A stretch of 24,436 nucleotides of DNA from a virus. The DNA lies in the IMG/VR virus record IMGVR_UViG_3300025818_000178, positions 1 through 24,436 of that record; one strand, 5' to 3'. Of the stretch, positions 1 to 8,715 are shown piece by piece (the first letter of the stretch is position 1; each line of letters starts with the position of its first letter). A program made the position numbers and the translations under genes. The notes below the pieces were generated by a model, which saw only the letters and a list, made by a program, of their open reading frames with translations, was not told where the DNA came from and did no database searches.

Positions 1-3000
1 CGGCTGCATACAGCTTGGGGGCACGAGCCTTCAGGTCCGCTTGGTTCCTGAACACACCCACCTTGGGCTTGATCGCCAGCTTGGACATGAACGTCTTGGC
101 GATCATCTTGGCCTTGCCCAGATTTACCGGGGACTCCACCTTGTCGAGACCTGCCAGCTTGGTGCGGCCAGTGCCGTCCTTGGGCGAGTCCTTGCGGGCA
201 ATGACGCGCTTGCCCTTCACTACCTTCGTGTTGAAGAAAGCAGCGTCGGTGACAGGAGCTAGGTACTCGCTGTAGTGCACATCACCTATGTACTGCGACC
301 GCAGTATCTCCTCTGCTTCGGCTTTGTCTTTAGCTTTGGCCACCCGGGCCTTCATGGCCTTGTCAGCGTCGAGCAGCTTGTTGCGCTCGCGGGTAGTCAG
401 CGTGGGGTCACCCTTCTCTACCGCTGTCTTTATGACAGTGAGGCCCTTTACCTCAGCAAAGTACACGTTCGCAGCCTGTTTCGCGGAGAGTCCTACCCTC
501 TCCTCAGACGCCTTCGTGCTTTCGTACATGATGCGCGCTGTTGCCAGCGTTTCTTCCGCGTCCGCGTCCCGATTCTTGTGGGTAGCATATTCGTGCAGGA
601 ACGCCTCGGCCCGGCCCTCAGCATCCTTGGCTGCTTTGGACTTACTGGTCCACGCGTCCCCCTCGACAACGGCTATCAACTCTGCCAGCTGCTCTATACG
701 CTCATCGTACGATACCGGGTTCTGCACCGCCTCTATCGAGGCAAGGACAGATTCTACGTAGCCATCAATGTCGGTGTCATCGACAGCGTCGGGGTCTGGC
801 GCATCTTCTATCGTCGCGCGGCGTCCGGGGCCGGCCCTGACAATTACCGGCGCAGCGTCCGCACCTGAACCCGTGGGCTCCAGCTTGTATTCACCATTAC
901 CCTCGACCACGGTGTAGTTCCCGGTGGCGCTGCTATCCACGGCCTTGGCCGCGTGGTTCATGGCCTGCTGTATCTTGGCTTCGGTTTTGGCGATGAGGTC
1001 AGTGGCCTGCTGGGCGAGCCTTACCAGCCCGGGGATTTTATCGGTGCCCTTAAACTCCGCTTCCGCAATATCCAGTTTCGTCTGCGATGCGATGTCTTTA
1101 GCCAGCGTCTCTATATCGTGCACCTTGCTCGCGGCATCCGATAGTGCGGCTTCCGCCTCTGTCACGGCCTTGCTTGCCTCGTTTTTGTGCCGACCAGAGC
1201 GCTTCCTGTCACTGGGGTCGTCCAGCTCAACAGACGTTTCGGCCAGAGCCTCAGCTCTGGTAGCCAGTTCGTACGCTTCCTCGGTCTGGTTGATACGCTC
1301 TTTCAGCTCCGCCGCTTCGGTGCGGGCCCGCTTTACCATATCGTCCATAAGCACCTTGGCCGCCGCTGCTGCAGAAGCCTTGAGGTTATCCGCTGCTGTT
1401 ATAGCGGACGCCTTGCGGCGGTTGCCCAAATTGGTCAGGTCAGCCGTACCCTTGGCCTCGGTACGCTGCAAAGCCGCGTCTGCCTTGTCCGAGTTCCGGT
1501 CTTGCCCGTCACGAACCTTCTTGGCCGTGGCGTTCAGCGTTTTGTTGACGAGTTTGTTATCCCCCTTGGTGAAACCACCCGTCGGGCGGTCGTCGCCCGC
1601 ATCGGCACGGCTCTTAACCGTATTCGCGTTTACGCTAGTGTCTTCATCCGGGGCGGATTCCCGGGTTTCGACTACATCTACCTCTGAAGTCGCATCCACG
1701 TCGCTATCAAACGCTTCTTCCACCGCACGCGCAAAAGCCGCCACCAAGTCCATGCCTTCGGGTGTGGTCCCCCCCGCTTCCACGTAGGCTTTCTGTGCTT
1801 CCTCTAGGTTGTTCTGAGCACGCTCGTGCGTAGACTCCAGTTTCTTGAGCTTGTCCGGGTTTAGCCCCGTCGCATCATCGAGAGCCTTCTTGGCTGCCCT
1901 CTCCTCCTTGGTGGCCTCGTCCAGTTTCTCTTTGGCGTTTTTGAGCGCCTTCTGTTTATTGCTAGTGACGACCTTGTTGTCTTTGTCCGCCACAATCTTC
2001 CTGATCTCGGCGGTCTGTTTGGCGCCCTTGGCCGCCTTGTCGGGCTCCTCCTTCAGCGTATACTTGGTCACCAGAGGGGCGGCAGCGGGCTTCTCAGCAG
2101 GTTCTGCCTCGGACTCCGGTGTGGGCTTCTCAGCGGTCTTCTCAGCAGGTTCTGCCTCGGACTCCGGTGTGGGCTTCTCAGCGGTCTTCTCAGCGGACTT
2201 CTTCTTCTTCTGCTGGGCTCTCAGCTTGTTAGTAGCGGTCTTCTTGGCCTTCTTGGCCTTCTCAGCAGCAGCCTTATCAGCAGCAGCCTTATCAGCAGCA
2301 GCCTTATCAGCAGCAGCCTTGGCCTCCCTGCGCAGATTAGCCGCTTGCACACTTACCCTTGTGCGTAGCTTCTTGTACAGCTCCGCATTCGCAGTCCCTT
2401 TCTGCACCGCTTCCTGCCACTGGGCCTTTGCTGGTGCAGTCAGGTCTTCAAACGGCCTAAGGTCGGTGCCCTGTAGTTTAGAGGGGTCCTTCCCGTCGAT
2501 CACTTCCTGCCGTATATCTTCCCACACATCCGGGGCATTGGCCTCCGCTGAGCGCCTCTTTATCTCGTCTCCAACCTTGGACTTTCTGACCCTTCCGCGC
2601 ATGGTTTCGTACATATTGCCCAACACCGTAGGCGATTCATTCGCGGCTACAGCGGCGTTCCACTCCATCTGGGCATTCTTGTTGAGGTCGCCATATTCGC
2701 GTACAACCCTGCCCTTCAGCAGGTCCTTTTGGGTATCGTCCCATGCAGCTTTGCCATCAAACGCACTACCTGCTTGTTTAGCACGCTGCTTCTCAGCTGC
2801 GTCAACCTCTGTCTGCCGCTGTGCCGATGCCGCAGCCTCTGCTTGCTGAGCCTGCCTAGCAGCCTCCGCTGCCTGCTCAGCCGCTGCTTGCTGAGCCTGA
2901 CTAGCACGCATAGCCTCTGAGAACGCACTGCCCATGGTCGTAGGGGTGTCGAAGTCGAACGCCTGCTGTCCGAGAGCCTCAGCCTCGGCACGGCTAAGCT

Positions 3001-4687
3001 CCTCCGGCTGGGGGGCCACAGGGCGTTCCAGCAGCGGGAGACGTTCTCCGGTGATGCGGGCGCGAGTGGCCACATCCTGCCCGACCTCGGACGGTGTGAA
3101 CGGCAGCTCACCCTGACCGGGGAACAAGTCAGCCTGACGCTGCTGCGGGGTGGTATCCGGGGGGATGACCGGCGGGATCGGGCCAGCAGGCCGCACACCA
3201 AGCTGCTGTGTCGTGGGGAACATCTCCGCCTGCGGAGCTTCTTCGGTGAACCCCGGTGTCGTCGGGCGTGGCGGAGTCGGGATGTTCGTTGACGGAGGCG
3301 CACCATTGGGAGTGCCCAGCAAGTTGACCGGCTCGCCCGGGTCCATGGCTGCCTGTTCGTCGCGCGGCTTGATGGTGATGCCGCCTTCGAGCCCGTTTGC
3401 TTCCTTGTTGTCCCTGCGGATTTCCGCCAGCTTGCCAATGCCGCTGGCAGGGCCAGCCATACCAGCGCCAGCCAAGAAGCTGATGGCTACTTCTTCGCCA
3501 TACTTGGCCATTACCAGTGGTGCGAGGATAGCCAGTTCGTAGTCGTTGAGCTGCTTGCGCAGCTCAGGGTCAAACACGACCTTGTCGGCAACCAGTGCCA
3601 GTGCTTCGGCGGTGCCTTCCGCCGTCGCACCGCCAGCGGTCGCCAGTCCGACTTTCTTGAGCCGCTTAGCCCCTGTCACCTTCTTCGCGGTCGACTTGGC
3701 GATGGCAGAGGTCAGACCTTTGCTAGCGGTCTGCCGGGTGGCGTCCGTGACCAGCCGCTTGAACATGGGGCTTACGGCCTTGACCACCACACCAGCGCCG
3801 ACCGACTGTACAGCAGTCTTGAACACAGACGTGTTGATGATGTCTGCCTGAACGTCGGGGTTATCCGTGTCCAGACCTCTGGTCTTGGCCTCCTCGAACG
3901 AAGAGTTGTACTCACTCGGGAAGATGGACAGCGCCAGACCAATAGCGCCACCGGCTACAGTGCCTATGGCCGTACCAACCGGCCCAGCGATAGTGCCGAT
4001 GGCACCGCCCAGCTTGGCGAATGCCAGCGATGAGCCCACGGCGGTTACAAGTGACGGTGCGCTACCCTCGATGGCGTCTTGCACCTTGCCGCTGAACGAC
4101 CTGTTGGCGTCGATGGCTGCAGAGCGCGCCTGCTCGTCTTCGGACAGGCCGATACTCTGTCCTGCTTCGATCAGGTCAGCGCCGGTCTCGGGAGCACCTT
4201 GGCTGTCGAGAAACTGCCCCGCACCTGTTACATAGCTGGACGCCAAATCCTGCGCGCCGGTAGCAATCTGATCCAGTGTTCCGCGCGGCTCTGCAATACT
4301 GCGGAGGTAATTGCTGTAGTCGGTCAGCGGCACCGGCATCCAGTCGGCGGCTGGCGTCTTGGGGGCATTGGGCTTGTTGATGAGCGCCTGACTGTCGAGC
4401 GCTGCCTTGTACTCATCGCGCCCGAACTCCACGCCCCCCACGGAGAACTTGCCGAGGCTACGGCTGTAGAGCACTCCGCCGACGTTCTTTGCCGGCGTCT
4501 TCAGCCCTGCACCCCTGATCTGGTTGAGCGCGCGCTCTCCGATGAGGGCGGCGTCCGCAGTGTTAGGCGCTACGCCAGTGGCCCCCAGTGACGGGAGGTT
4601 GCTGCGCAGGCCCGGGCGGCCAGTGTACAGGTCGTTGTCCATGGCGTTCCTCAGCGTTGTGCCGCTCTGGAGGGTGCGATCTACCAT
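1..4687 (-). CDS. Giant internal virion / polyvalent-like protein (3' end outside window)
   Basis: The reading frame is open from an ATG at 4687 to the left edge, giving at least 1562 residues and no stop. The start directly follows the stop of the 611-residue gene upstream; a second in-frame ATG lies 15 codons later. About residues 221-256 form a Gly/Ala-rich hydrophobic stretch that could enter a membrane, followed by a Pro-rich linker (about 450-560) and a long Ala/Glu/Lys/Gln coil with tandem repeats (about 600-920 and beyond). The last visible part returns to a more globular composition (VFRNQADLKARAPKLYAA). Size, composition and position after other ejection-protein candidates fit the role of T7 gp16, a large protein ejected with DNA. 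The N-terminal glycine-rich region and late globular part also recall phage polyvalent proteins, some of which carry a metallopeptidase-like domain next. That domain is not visible here, so the enzymatic role is only an inference. Confidence 0.85.
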   Translation of the reverse strand, partial: MVDRTLQSGTTLRNAMDNDLYTGRPGLRSNLPSLGATGVAPNTADAALIGERALNQIRGAGLKTPAKNVGGVLYSRSLGKFSVGGVEFGRDEYKAALDSQALINKPNAPKTPAADWMPVPLTDYSNYLRSIAEPRGTLDQIATGAQDLASSYVTGAGQFLDSQGAPETGADLIEAGQSIGLSEDEQARSAAIDANRSFSGKVQDAIEGSAPSLVTAVGSSLAFAKLGGAIGTIAGPVGTAIGTVAGGAIGLALSIFPSEYNSSFEEAKTRGLDTDNPDVQADIINTSVFKTAVQSVGAGVVVKAVSPMFKRLVTDATRQTASKGLTSAIAKSTAKKVTGAKRLKKVGLATAGGATAEGTAEALALVADKVVFDPELRKQLNDYELAILAPLVMAKYGEEVAISFLAGAGMAGPASGIGKLAEIRRDNKEANGLEGGITIKPRDEQAAMDPGEPVNLLGTPNGAPPSTNIPTPPRPTTPGFTEEAPQAEMFPTTQQLGVRPAGPIPPVIPPDTTPQQRQADLFPGQGELPFTPSEVGQDVATRARITGERLPLLERPVAPQPEELSRAEAEALGQQAFDFDTPTTMGSAFSEAMRASQAQQAAAEQAAEAARQAQQAEAAASAQRQTEVDAAEKQRAKQAGSAFDGKAAWDDTQKDLLKGRVVREYGDLNKNAQMEWNAAVAANESPTVLGNMYETMRGRVRKSKVGDEIKRRSAEANAPDVWEDIRQEVIDGKDPSKLQGTDLRPFEDLTAPAKAQWQEAVQKGTANAELYKKLRTRVSVQAANLRREAKAAADKAAADKAAADKAAAEKAKKAKKTATNKLRAQQKKKKSAEKTAEKPTPESEAEPAEKTAEKPTPESEAEPAEKPAAAPLVTKYTLKEEPDKAAKGAKQTAEIRKIVADKDNKVVTSNKQKALKNAKEKLDEATKEERAAKKALDDATGLNPDKLKKLESTHERAQNNLEEAQKAYVEAGGTTPEGMDLVAAFARAVEEAFDSDVDATSEVDVVETRESAPDEDTSVNANTVKSRADAGDDRPTGGFTKGDNKLVNKTLNATAKKVRDGQDRNSDKADAALQRTEAKGTADLTNLGNRRKASAITAADNLKASAAAAAKVLMDDMVKRARTEAAELKERINQTEEAYELATRAEALAETSVELDDPSDRKRSGRHKNEASKAVTEAEAALSDAASKVHDIETLAKDIASQTKLDIAEAEFKGTDKIPGLVRLAQQATDLIAKTEAKIQQAMNHAAKAVDSSATGNYTVVEGNGEYKLEPTGSGADAAPVIVRAGPGRRATIEDAPDPDAVDDTDIDGYVESVLASIEAVQNPVSYDERIEQLAELIAVVEGDAWTSKSKAAKDAEGRAEAFLHEYATHKNRDADAEETLATARIMYESTKASEERVGLSAKQAANVYFAEVKGLTVIKTAVEKGDPTLTTRERNKLLDADKAMKARVAKAKDKAEAEEILRSQYIGDVHYSEYLAPVTDAAFFNTKVVKGKRVIARKDSPKDGTGRTKLAGLDKVESPVNLGKAKMIAKTFMSKLAIKPKVGVFRNQADLKARAPKLYAA
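2091..2196 (-). repeat. 48-bp tandem repeat inside the giant gene
   Basis: Two perfect 48-bp copies start at 2091 and 2139, followed by the first bases of a third copy. The length is a multiple of three, so the repeat adds 16-residue Glu/Pro/Ala/Lys units (reading like EPAEKTAEKPTPESEA) without breaking the frame. It is probably a flexible or extended spacer between coiled segments. Perfect identity at DNA level suggests recent expansion. Confidence 0.9.
2262..2320 (-). repeat. 15-bp tandem repeat inside the giant gene
   Basis: Four consecutive 15-bp units start at 2262, 2277, 2292 and 2307. They encode repeated KAAAD/E pentapeptides. The unit keeps the frame and extends the Ala/Lys-rich helical stretch just upstream (in protein order) of the 48-bp repeat. 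Slippage on such a repeat would change protein length in steps of five residues. Confidence 0.88.
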
Positions 4688-6523
4688 CTACTCGTCGTCC
4701 GCCTCTTCGTCAGGGAACGGGGTGTATCCCGCAGCGCTTCCGTCGAACGGGCGGAGCACCGCCTGTAGACTATCGTCGTCGCCCTCTTGCACGTCGGCCA
4801 CGAACAACCTGCCCCCCACACGGACCACCAGCTCGCCGTTTGGTGCGGTGCCCATGGGCTTGTGCCCCTGCTCGACCAGCGCTGCCCTGACCTCCGCCAG
4901 CCGCTCGGCTGCCGCTGCCTTGAGCGTGGCTTCTAGGGACACGATCTGCACCTCCCGAGCGTGTTCGGCGTTTTTCGCTACGATCTGCGCTTGCATCTGT
5001 GCGTAGGCCGTGTCGTAGGCAAGCCGCATCCGGGTGACCGCCTGCTCCATGGGGATGGCTTCTTCCGTGAGTACGCCGTCGCGGTACACGTCGATCGTGC
5101 CGTCGGAATATGGCTTCACCTCGACCACCGCGTCCGGATCATTCTCCTGCAGGAACTGCTGGTACGGCCCGAAGTTCTGGTTGCTGTGCATCTCCGAAAT
5201 CATGACCATGCCCTCTGCGAACATGAGGTCCGCGTCTATCCCACTCAGCACGTTGTAGGCTTTCATGGCCGAGCTCACGTCACCCACCGCCGCGTAGTAC
5301 TCCGCCGCCGCCCGCGTTGCCCGGCGGGAAGCGATGGTCTTGTCGAGCACCGACTGCGCCAGACGTGGCTCGCCAACAAACGCCGCACTCAGGTCGCCCG
5401 GCTGCAAGCCAGTCTTCTTGGCAGTCTCAGCTACCTCTGTCTTCGAGTCCACGACTTCGAGGTCCCCACCGAGCACCGTGGTTGCCGAGGTAATCTCGGA
5501 CTCAGCCGAGGCCAAGGTGGCTGCGGTCGACACCCCCGACTTGGAGGTCTTGACCGGCTCAGGGCCACCAGCGGGCTTCGGCCAATCCTTGGGCGGTACA
5601 CCTTCTGCCTTCATGGCACCGTAGAAATTCTTGTACCCACCGTAGGCAGCCACGATCTCGTCGAGCTTGTCGTCGTACGCCTTGGAGGCAGCCGAGCCGG
5701 TGCCCTTTGCCTCTGCTGCAGACTTGAGCGAGCGCAGGGTCTTCAGGTCCTGCTGCGGACCCAGAGTCACCGGAGGCACAGCCGCCGACTGCGGCATGGC
5801 CTGCAGATCAGAGGGCGTAAGAGCGTATGGATTAGCTGCGGCGGGCGCACCGACCTGTGTAGCTGCGGCGGGCGCACCGACCTGTGTAGCTGGCGCAGGC
5901 AAGTTGTCGTAGAAACCGCCCACGGCAGTAGTCAAAGGCGACCCCGCCCGCAGCGAGGGGGCAACCTGCACCCCGGGGGCATACATACCCGGAGTACCCG
6001 GGCCAGAAGCCGTCGGCGTATTGTGCATGAGTGCTTCGCGCATGGTCACGGTGGAAGTCATACCGTCCACGCCCGGGCTACGCCCGACCGGGCGAGCCTC
6101 CGCAGCAGCCGCCGGAGAGGTAACCCCTACTTTGCCCGCACCGGGAGCGCCGCCGGGAGCTGCCGTGCCGCCTTTTGTCGATGGGGCGGTCACAGACGCG
6201 ATCGGCCCGCCACCCTCCACAGTAAACTTGATGTTCGGGTACTTACCAGACACGGGTTTACTAGGGTCGAGCGGCTGGTACGCCGCCTTGCCCTCAGCAG
6301 CATACTTTGCCGCCGCAGCCTTCTTCTCCGCTGCATCCCGCATGGCCTGCTCACCAATCTTGACCCTCAGTTTGGTGGCGTCCGTAGCCGCTTTCTGGGC
6401 CTTGCGATTGCCTTCCCGCGTCGTGGCGTCGATCAGGGCTCCGCCCACGCCCACGCCTGCACGGCGTCCCGGTCCGCCCAGAACCCGCGATCCACGGCCC
6501 ATGTTAGTGACAGTGACAGCCAT
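4688..6523 (-). CDS. Putative internal virion (ejection) protein, 611 residues
   Basis: The gene begins at ATG 6523 after an AAAGGA ribosome site and ends at TAG 4690-4688, immediately next to the start of the giant gene. The N-terminal third is basic and rich in Ala and Lys, followed by a Pro/Gly/Ala-rich linker containing a 9-residue duplication (ATQVGAPAA). The C-terminal half looks helical and globular, with an acidic tail (EEADDE). I do not recognise a catalytic motif. Length, low-complexity linker and its place between a hydrophobic Gly/Ala protein and a giant protein suggest a counterpart of T7 gp15, part of the channel through which DNA leaves the capsid. That role is inferred from synteny, not from visible homology. 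Confidence 0.85.
   Translation of the reverse strand: MAVTVTNMGRGSRVLGGPGRRAGVGVGGALIDATTREGNRKAQKAATDATKLRVKIGEQAMRDAAEKKAAAAKYAAEGKAAYQPLDPSKPVSGKYPNIKFTVEGGGPIASVTAPSTKGGTAAPGGAPGAGKVGVTSPAAAAEARPVGRSPGVDGMTSTVTMREALMHNTPTASGPGTPGMYAPGVQVAPSLRAGSPLTTAVGGFYDNLPAPATQVGAPAAATQVGAPAAANPYALTPSDLQAMPQSAAVPPVTLGPQQDLKTLRSLKSAAEAKGTGSAASKAYDDKLDEIVAAYGGYKNFYGAMKAEGVPPKDWPKPAGGPEPVKTSKSGVSTAATLASAESEITSATTVLGGDLEVVDSKTEVAETAKKTGLQPGDLSAAFVGEPRLAQSVLDKTIASRRATRAAAEYYAAVGDVSSAMKAYNVLSGIDADLMFAEGMVMISEMHSNQNFGPYQQFLQENDPDAVVEVKPYSDGTIDVYRDGVLTEEAIPMEQAVTRMRLAYDTAYAQMQAQIVAKNAEHAREVQIVSLEATLKAAAAERLAEVRAALVEQGHKPMGTAPNGELVVRVGGRLFVADVQEGDDDSLQAVLRPFDGSAAGYTPFPDEEADDE
5834..5892 (-). repeat. 27-bp direct repeat in the 611-residue gene
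   Basis: A perfect 27-bp unit occurs at 5834-5860 and again at 5861-5887, with the first five bases of a third copy. It encodes two copies of a 9-residue Ala/Pro/Gly/Gln/Val/Thr unit in the linker, leaving the frame intact. It is a recent in-frame duplication and probably only changes linker length. Confidence 0.9.
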
Positions 6524-6534
6524 TGCAGTATCCT

Positions 6535-7581
6535 TTACGCGACCGACCCAAAGAGCTTGGGCGCTACACCAGCAGCGATGTTGACCAGATCTTCCCGCGT
6601 CTGCCGTTTGCGCTCCGCCAGCTGTTCTGACAGGGCGAGCTGCAGCCCGCCCGCCTTATCGGGAGCTGCCTTTGGCAGAGCGTTCAAGCCAGCCGCCTGA
6701 AGGTTGAGCTGCGTAGCCCTGCCGCGCCGCTCTTCGGCTGCCGCTGCGGTAGCCCCTGCCTGAGCACTGCCGATACCGGCACGTCTGCGGGCCGCACGAG
6801 CTTCGTCGTCTGTGACGCCACGAGTGTTATCCGCCAGCTGCCGCTCCGCTGCGATCTTGGTTTCGGCAAACGCCTGCTGTGGGTTGGGGGCCTGCTGCTT
6901 GGCTTGCTGCAGGAAGTCTCTCGCGCCCTGAAGCTGCTCTTCGAACAGAGCCTGATCTGTCGCCGCCAGCTGGTTCAGCTCTTGGCGGCGTTGCGCCACC
7001 AGTGACCGCTCTTGAGATGTCAGGCCGTCGTCCTGACCAGATGCCGCCAGCAACGTGATGCGCGCCAGCGTGCTGGGGTCGGTCAACGCGTTGATACCTG
7101 ATTGTAGAATGCCGTCGGCACCCTGCTGCAGAGCAGAGCCCAGCCCAGCGCCAGCGCCTGCACCGACCGCTGCGCCGTTAGCCGCCACGGCGGCTGCACT
7201 GGGAGCCGCTACACTAGCGGATACCGGGGGCAGCCCTCCCGCGACTGCGGTGCCGCCTCCACCTGCTGCGCCTCCTGTTGACCCGGCAACGCTAGCAGGA
7301 GAACCGAACCCGGCGGCCCCAGCTCCAACTGCGCCGAACAGGGCACCTCTGCCCACGTTCCCGCCAGTCAGGGCAGCGTTGGCTGCGCCGAGTCCAGCTC
7401 CCACGAGCCCCGCGCCGACCACGCCTCCTACGGTTGCAGCAGTGGCGGCACTCAGGCCGGCCGATGCTGCAACACCGGCAACAGCGCTGCTGAGCCCTAT
7501 AGAGGCCGCGATAGCGGGCGCTGCAAATGGGATGGCTACAGAAGCGGCCACGCCCACGACAGTCAGTAGACCTTTGCTCAT
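6535..7581 (-). CDS. Gly/Ala-rich membrane-active internal virion protein, 348 residues
   Basis: ATG at 7581 is preceded by a strong AGGAGG site six bases upstream. Residues 3-29 form a hydrophobic segment and residues about 35-150 are an almost pure Gly/Ala/Val/Ser region with further possible membrane-inserting stretches. The rest (about 165-348) is a Gln/Ala/Arg-rich helical domain. This combination is common in phage DNA-ejection proteins that insert in the host envelope, such as T7 gp14 or P22 gp7/gp20. It lies directly before the 611-residue and giant proteins, 11 bases from the former, which supports one ejection complex. Assignment rests on composition and order; no conserved motif is diagnostic. 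Confidence 0.87.
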   Translation of the reverse strand: MSKGLLTVVGVAASVAIPFAAPAIAASIGLSSAVAGVAASAGLSAATAATVGGVVGAGLVGAGLGAANAALTGGNVGRGALFGAVGAGAAGFGSPASVAGSTGGAAGGGGTAVAGGLPPVSASVAAPSAAAVAANGAAVGAGAGAGLGSALQQGADGILQSGINALTDPSTLARITLLAASGQDDGLTSQERSLVAQRRQELNQLAATDQALFEEQLQGARDFLQQAKQQAPNPQQAFAETKIAAERQLADNTRGVTDDEARAARRRAGIGSAQAGATAAAAEERRGRATQLNLQAAGLNALPKAAPDKAGGLQLALSEQLAERKRQTREDLVNIAAGVAPKLFGSVA

Positions 7582-7590
7582 ACGGACCTC

Positions 7591-8031
7591 CTAAAGAGCC
7601 ATTCTTACATATGAGCACGAGTTGGTGAAGCCGAATCTGCTCATGTAGATTTTCGCCAGTCGGTGCGGTGCATACGCACTGACGTGTGTGCACCCGTTGG
7701 CCTTCAACCAGTCTAGTACGAACTGCCAGTATGCAGCCTTGAACCGCATTAGGTGCTCACCAGCCATGGTTATGATTTCCGCACCTTTGTGCCCGTTGGC
7801 CTCGGTGAATTGCAGGGCTATTACGCACCCGGGTTCGTCGTCCACAGTCCCGACGAATATAGCACACATACCGGCCACGGCCAGCGCGTACACATCTCCG
7901 GGGCATATGTCGTTATAACCTAGATCATTGCCTTCGCAGGCTGATTGGACCATAGGCTCTAGCTTGGGCCACAGCTCCATAACCTGCTCGGGTTCGAGCA
8001 TATCAAGTCTTAGCGTTGCCACCTTTGCCAT
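7591..8031 (-). CDS. GNAT-like virion-associated protein, 146 residues
   Basis: The chosen ATG at 8031 has a GAGG site four bases upstream and overlaps the end of the preceding gene by 29 bases; a second ATG at 8001 would give a shorter form lacking the first beta strand. The sequence has the rhythm of a GNAT fold: a first strand and helix (residues 5-30), a central strand pair (about 57-73), and a late segment (HRLAKIYMSRFGF) typical of the final GNAT helix and strand. I do not see a convincing Q/RxxGxG/A acetyl-CoA loop, so catalytic activity is doubtful. T7 gp13, encoded just before gp14, also looks GNAT-like, and this gene has the same place just before the hydrophobic ejection protein. 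A structural or assembly role is therefore more likely than acetylation. Confidence 0.85.
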   Translation of the reverse strand: MAKVATLRLDMLEPEQVMELWPKLEPMVQSACEGNDLGYNDICPGDVYALAVAGMCAIFVGTVDDEPGCVIALQFTEANGHKGAEIITMAGEHLMRFKAAYWQFVLDWLKANGCTHVSAYAPHRLAKIYMSRFGFTNSCSYVRMAL

Positions 8032-8710
8032 CGCCCTCGTAGTTGGCCAACATCTTGTCGAAGAACTCGCGCCCCTTCATCTCCACCACGTGCTTGGGGA
8101 TGACGTACTCACCCTCGTGTGCAGTGATGGGCACCGGCGCATCTGACGCGCCGCGTACGGTCCCGCCGTCTTCCAACGACTGCTGGGGTTTCGCCCCCTG
8201 TTGCGCGGCACGGCCAGCGATGATGATGGCGATCATGAGCCCTTGGTCGTACTCCTGCGGGGCGTCCTGCTCGGCTACCACGCCCTGCGCAATGGCGAAC
8301 TGCCTGATCTGCGGGTAGGTGCCGGGGTTGCGCAGCACAGCCGTAGCAAGCTGTAGCAGCGTGTTGAGCTCCTGCATCGTAAGTTCGCCGGACGCCACAG
8401 CCTGATCCACAGCCATCTTGATCTGCTGGACCATCTGCGGGTTGTTGGCGATCATGTCTTGGATCTCGCGCTCCACGATCTCGGGAGACATGGGCTGCGG
8501 TGCCTGCCCCTGCTGGAGCCCGGGGCGCGCAGCGGGGTAGCCGCCGGGGCCTACCGCACCGCCAACCTCGTAGGAAGGGGGCCGCTGAGTGCCCACGGTT
8601 GCACCCATCGCCTGCCCCAGCCCAGACCCCGGAGCCTGTACGGGCGGAGTGGGGGTTGCCCCCGCTTCCTGCAGGGCGCGGAAGAACCCCTGTCGTACGT
8701 TATTCTGCAT
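8003..8710 (-). CDS. Putative tail/virion protein with C-terminal EGEYVIP motif, 235 residues
   Basis: ATG at 8710 follows an AAGGA site. The N-terminal third is Pro/Gly/Gln-rich and probably disordered, the middle (about 74-125) is helical, and the C-terminal part carries ITAHEGEYVIPKHVVEMKG followed by REFFDKML. This type of ending (GEY-VIP, then KG-FFDK) recurs in tail-associated proteins of many phages, where its function is not firmly known. The gene overlaps the GNAT-like gene by 29 bases and follows the 118-residue gene by 5 bases, so it belongs to the late virion operon. A structural role is inferred. I see no membrane segment or catalytic site. Confidence 0.87.
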   Translation of the reverse strand: MQNNVRQGFFRALQEAGATPTPPVQAPGSGLGQAMGATVGTQRPPSYEVGGAVGPGGYPAARPGLQQGQAPQPMSPEIVEREIQDMIANNPQMVQQIKMAVDQAVASGELTMQELNTLLQLATAVLRNPGTYPQIRQFAIAQGVVAEQDAPQEYDQGLMIAIIIAGRAAQQGAKPQQSLEDGGTVRGASDAPVPITAHEGEYVIPKHVVEMKGREFFDKMLANYEGDGKGGNAKT

Positions 8711-8715
8711 GTTCC

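Noticed and set aside
1845-2849. Plus-strand open frame of 334 codons rich in Ser, Ala and Leu
   Set aside because: It mirrors the Lys/Ala/Glu coil of the giant minus-strand gene, including its tandem repeats. No ribosome site or recognisable fold is seen.
2716-3438. Minus-strand open frame of 240 codons rich in Ser and Arg
   Set aside because: It lies in another frame inside the giant gene, and its Arg/Ser composition is typical of an out-of-frame reading.
4961-6700. Long plus-strand open frame of 579 codons opposite the 611-residue gene
   Set aside because: It is rich in Arg, His and Leu with no ribosome site or domain pattern, and overlaps the minus-strand genes that have sensible protein composition and spacing. 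It is a shadow of GC-rich coding DNA.
7055-7594. Plus-strand open frame rich in Pro and Ala
   Set aside because: It is the complement reading of the Gly/Ala-rich ejection protein and has no independent support.
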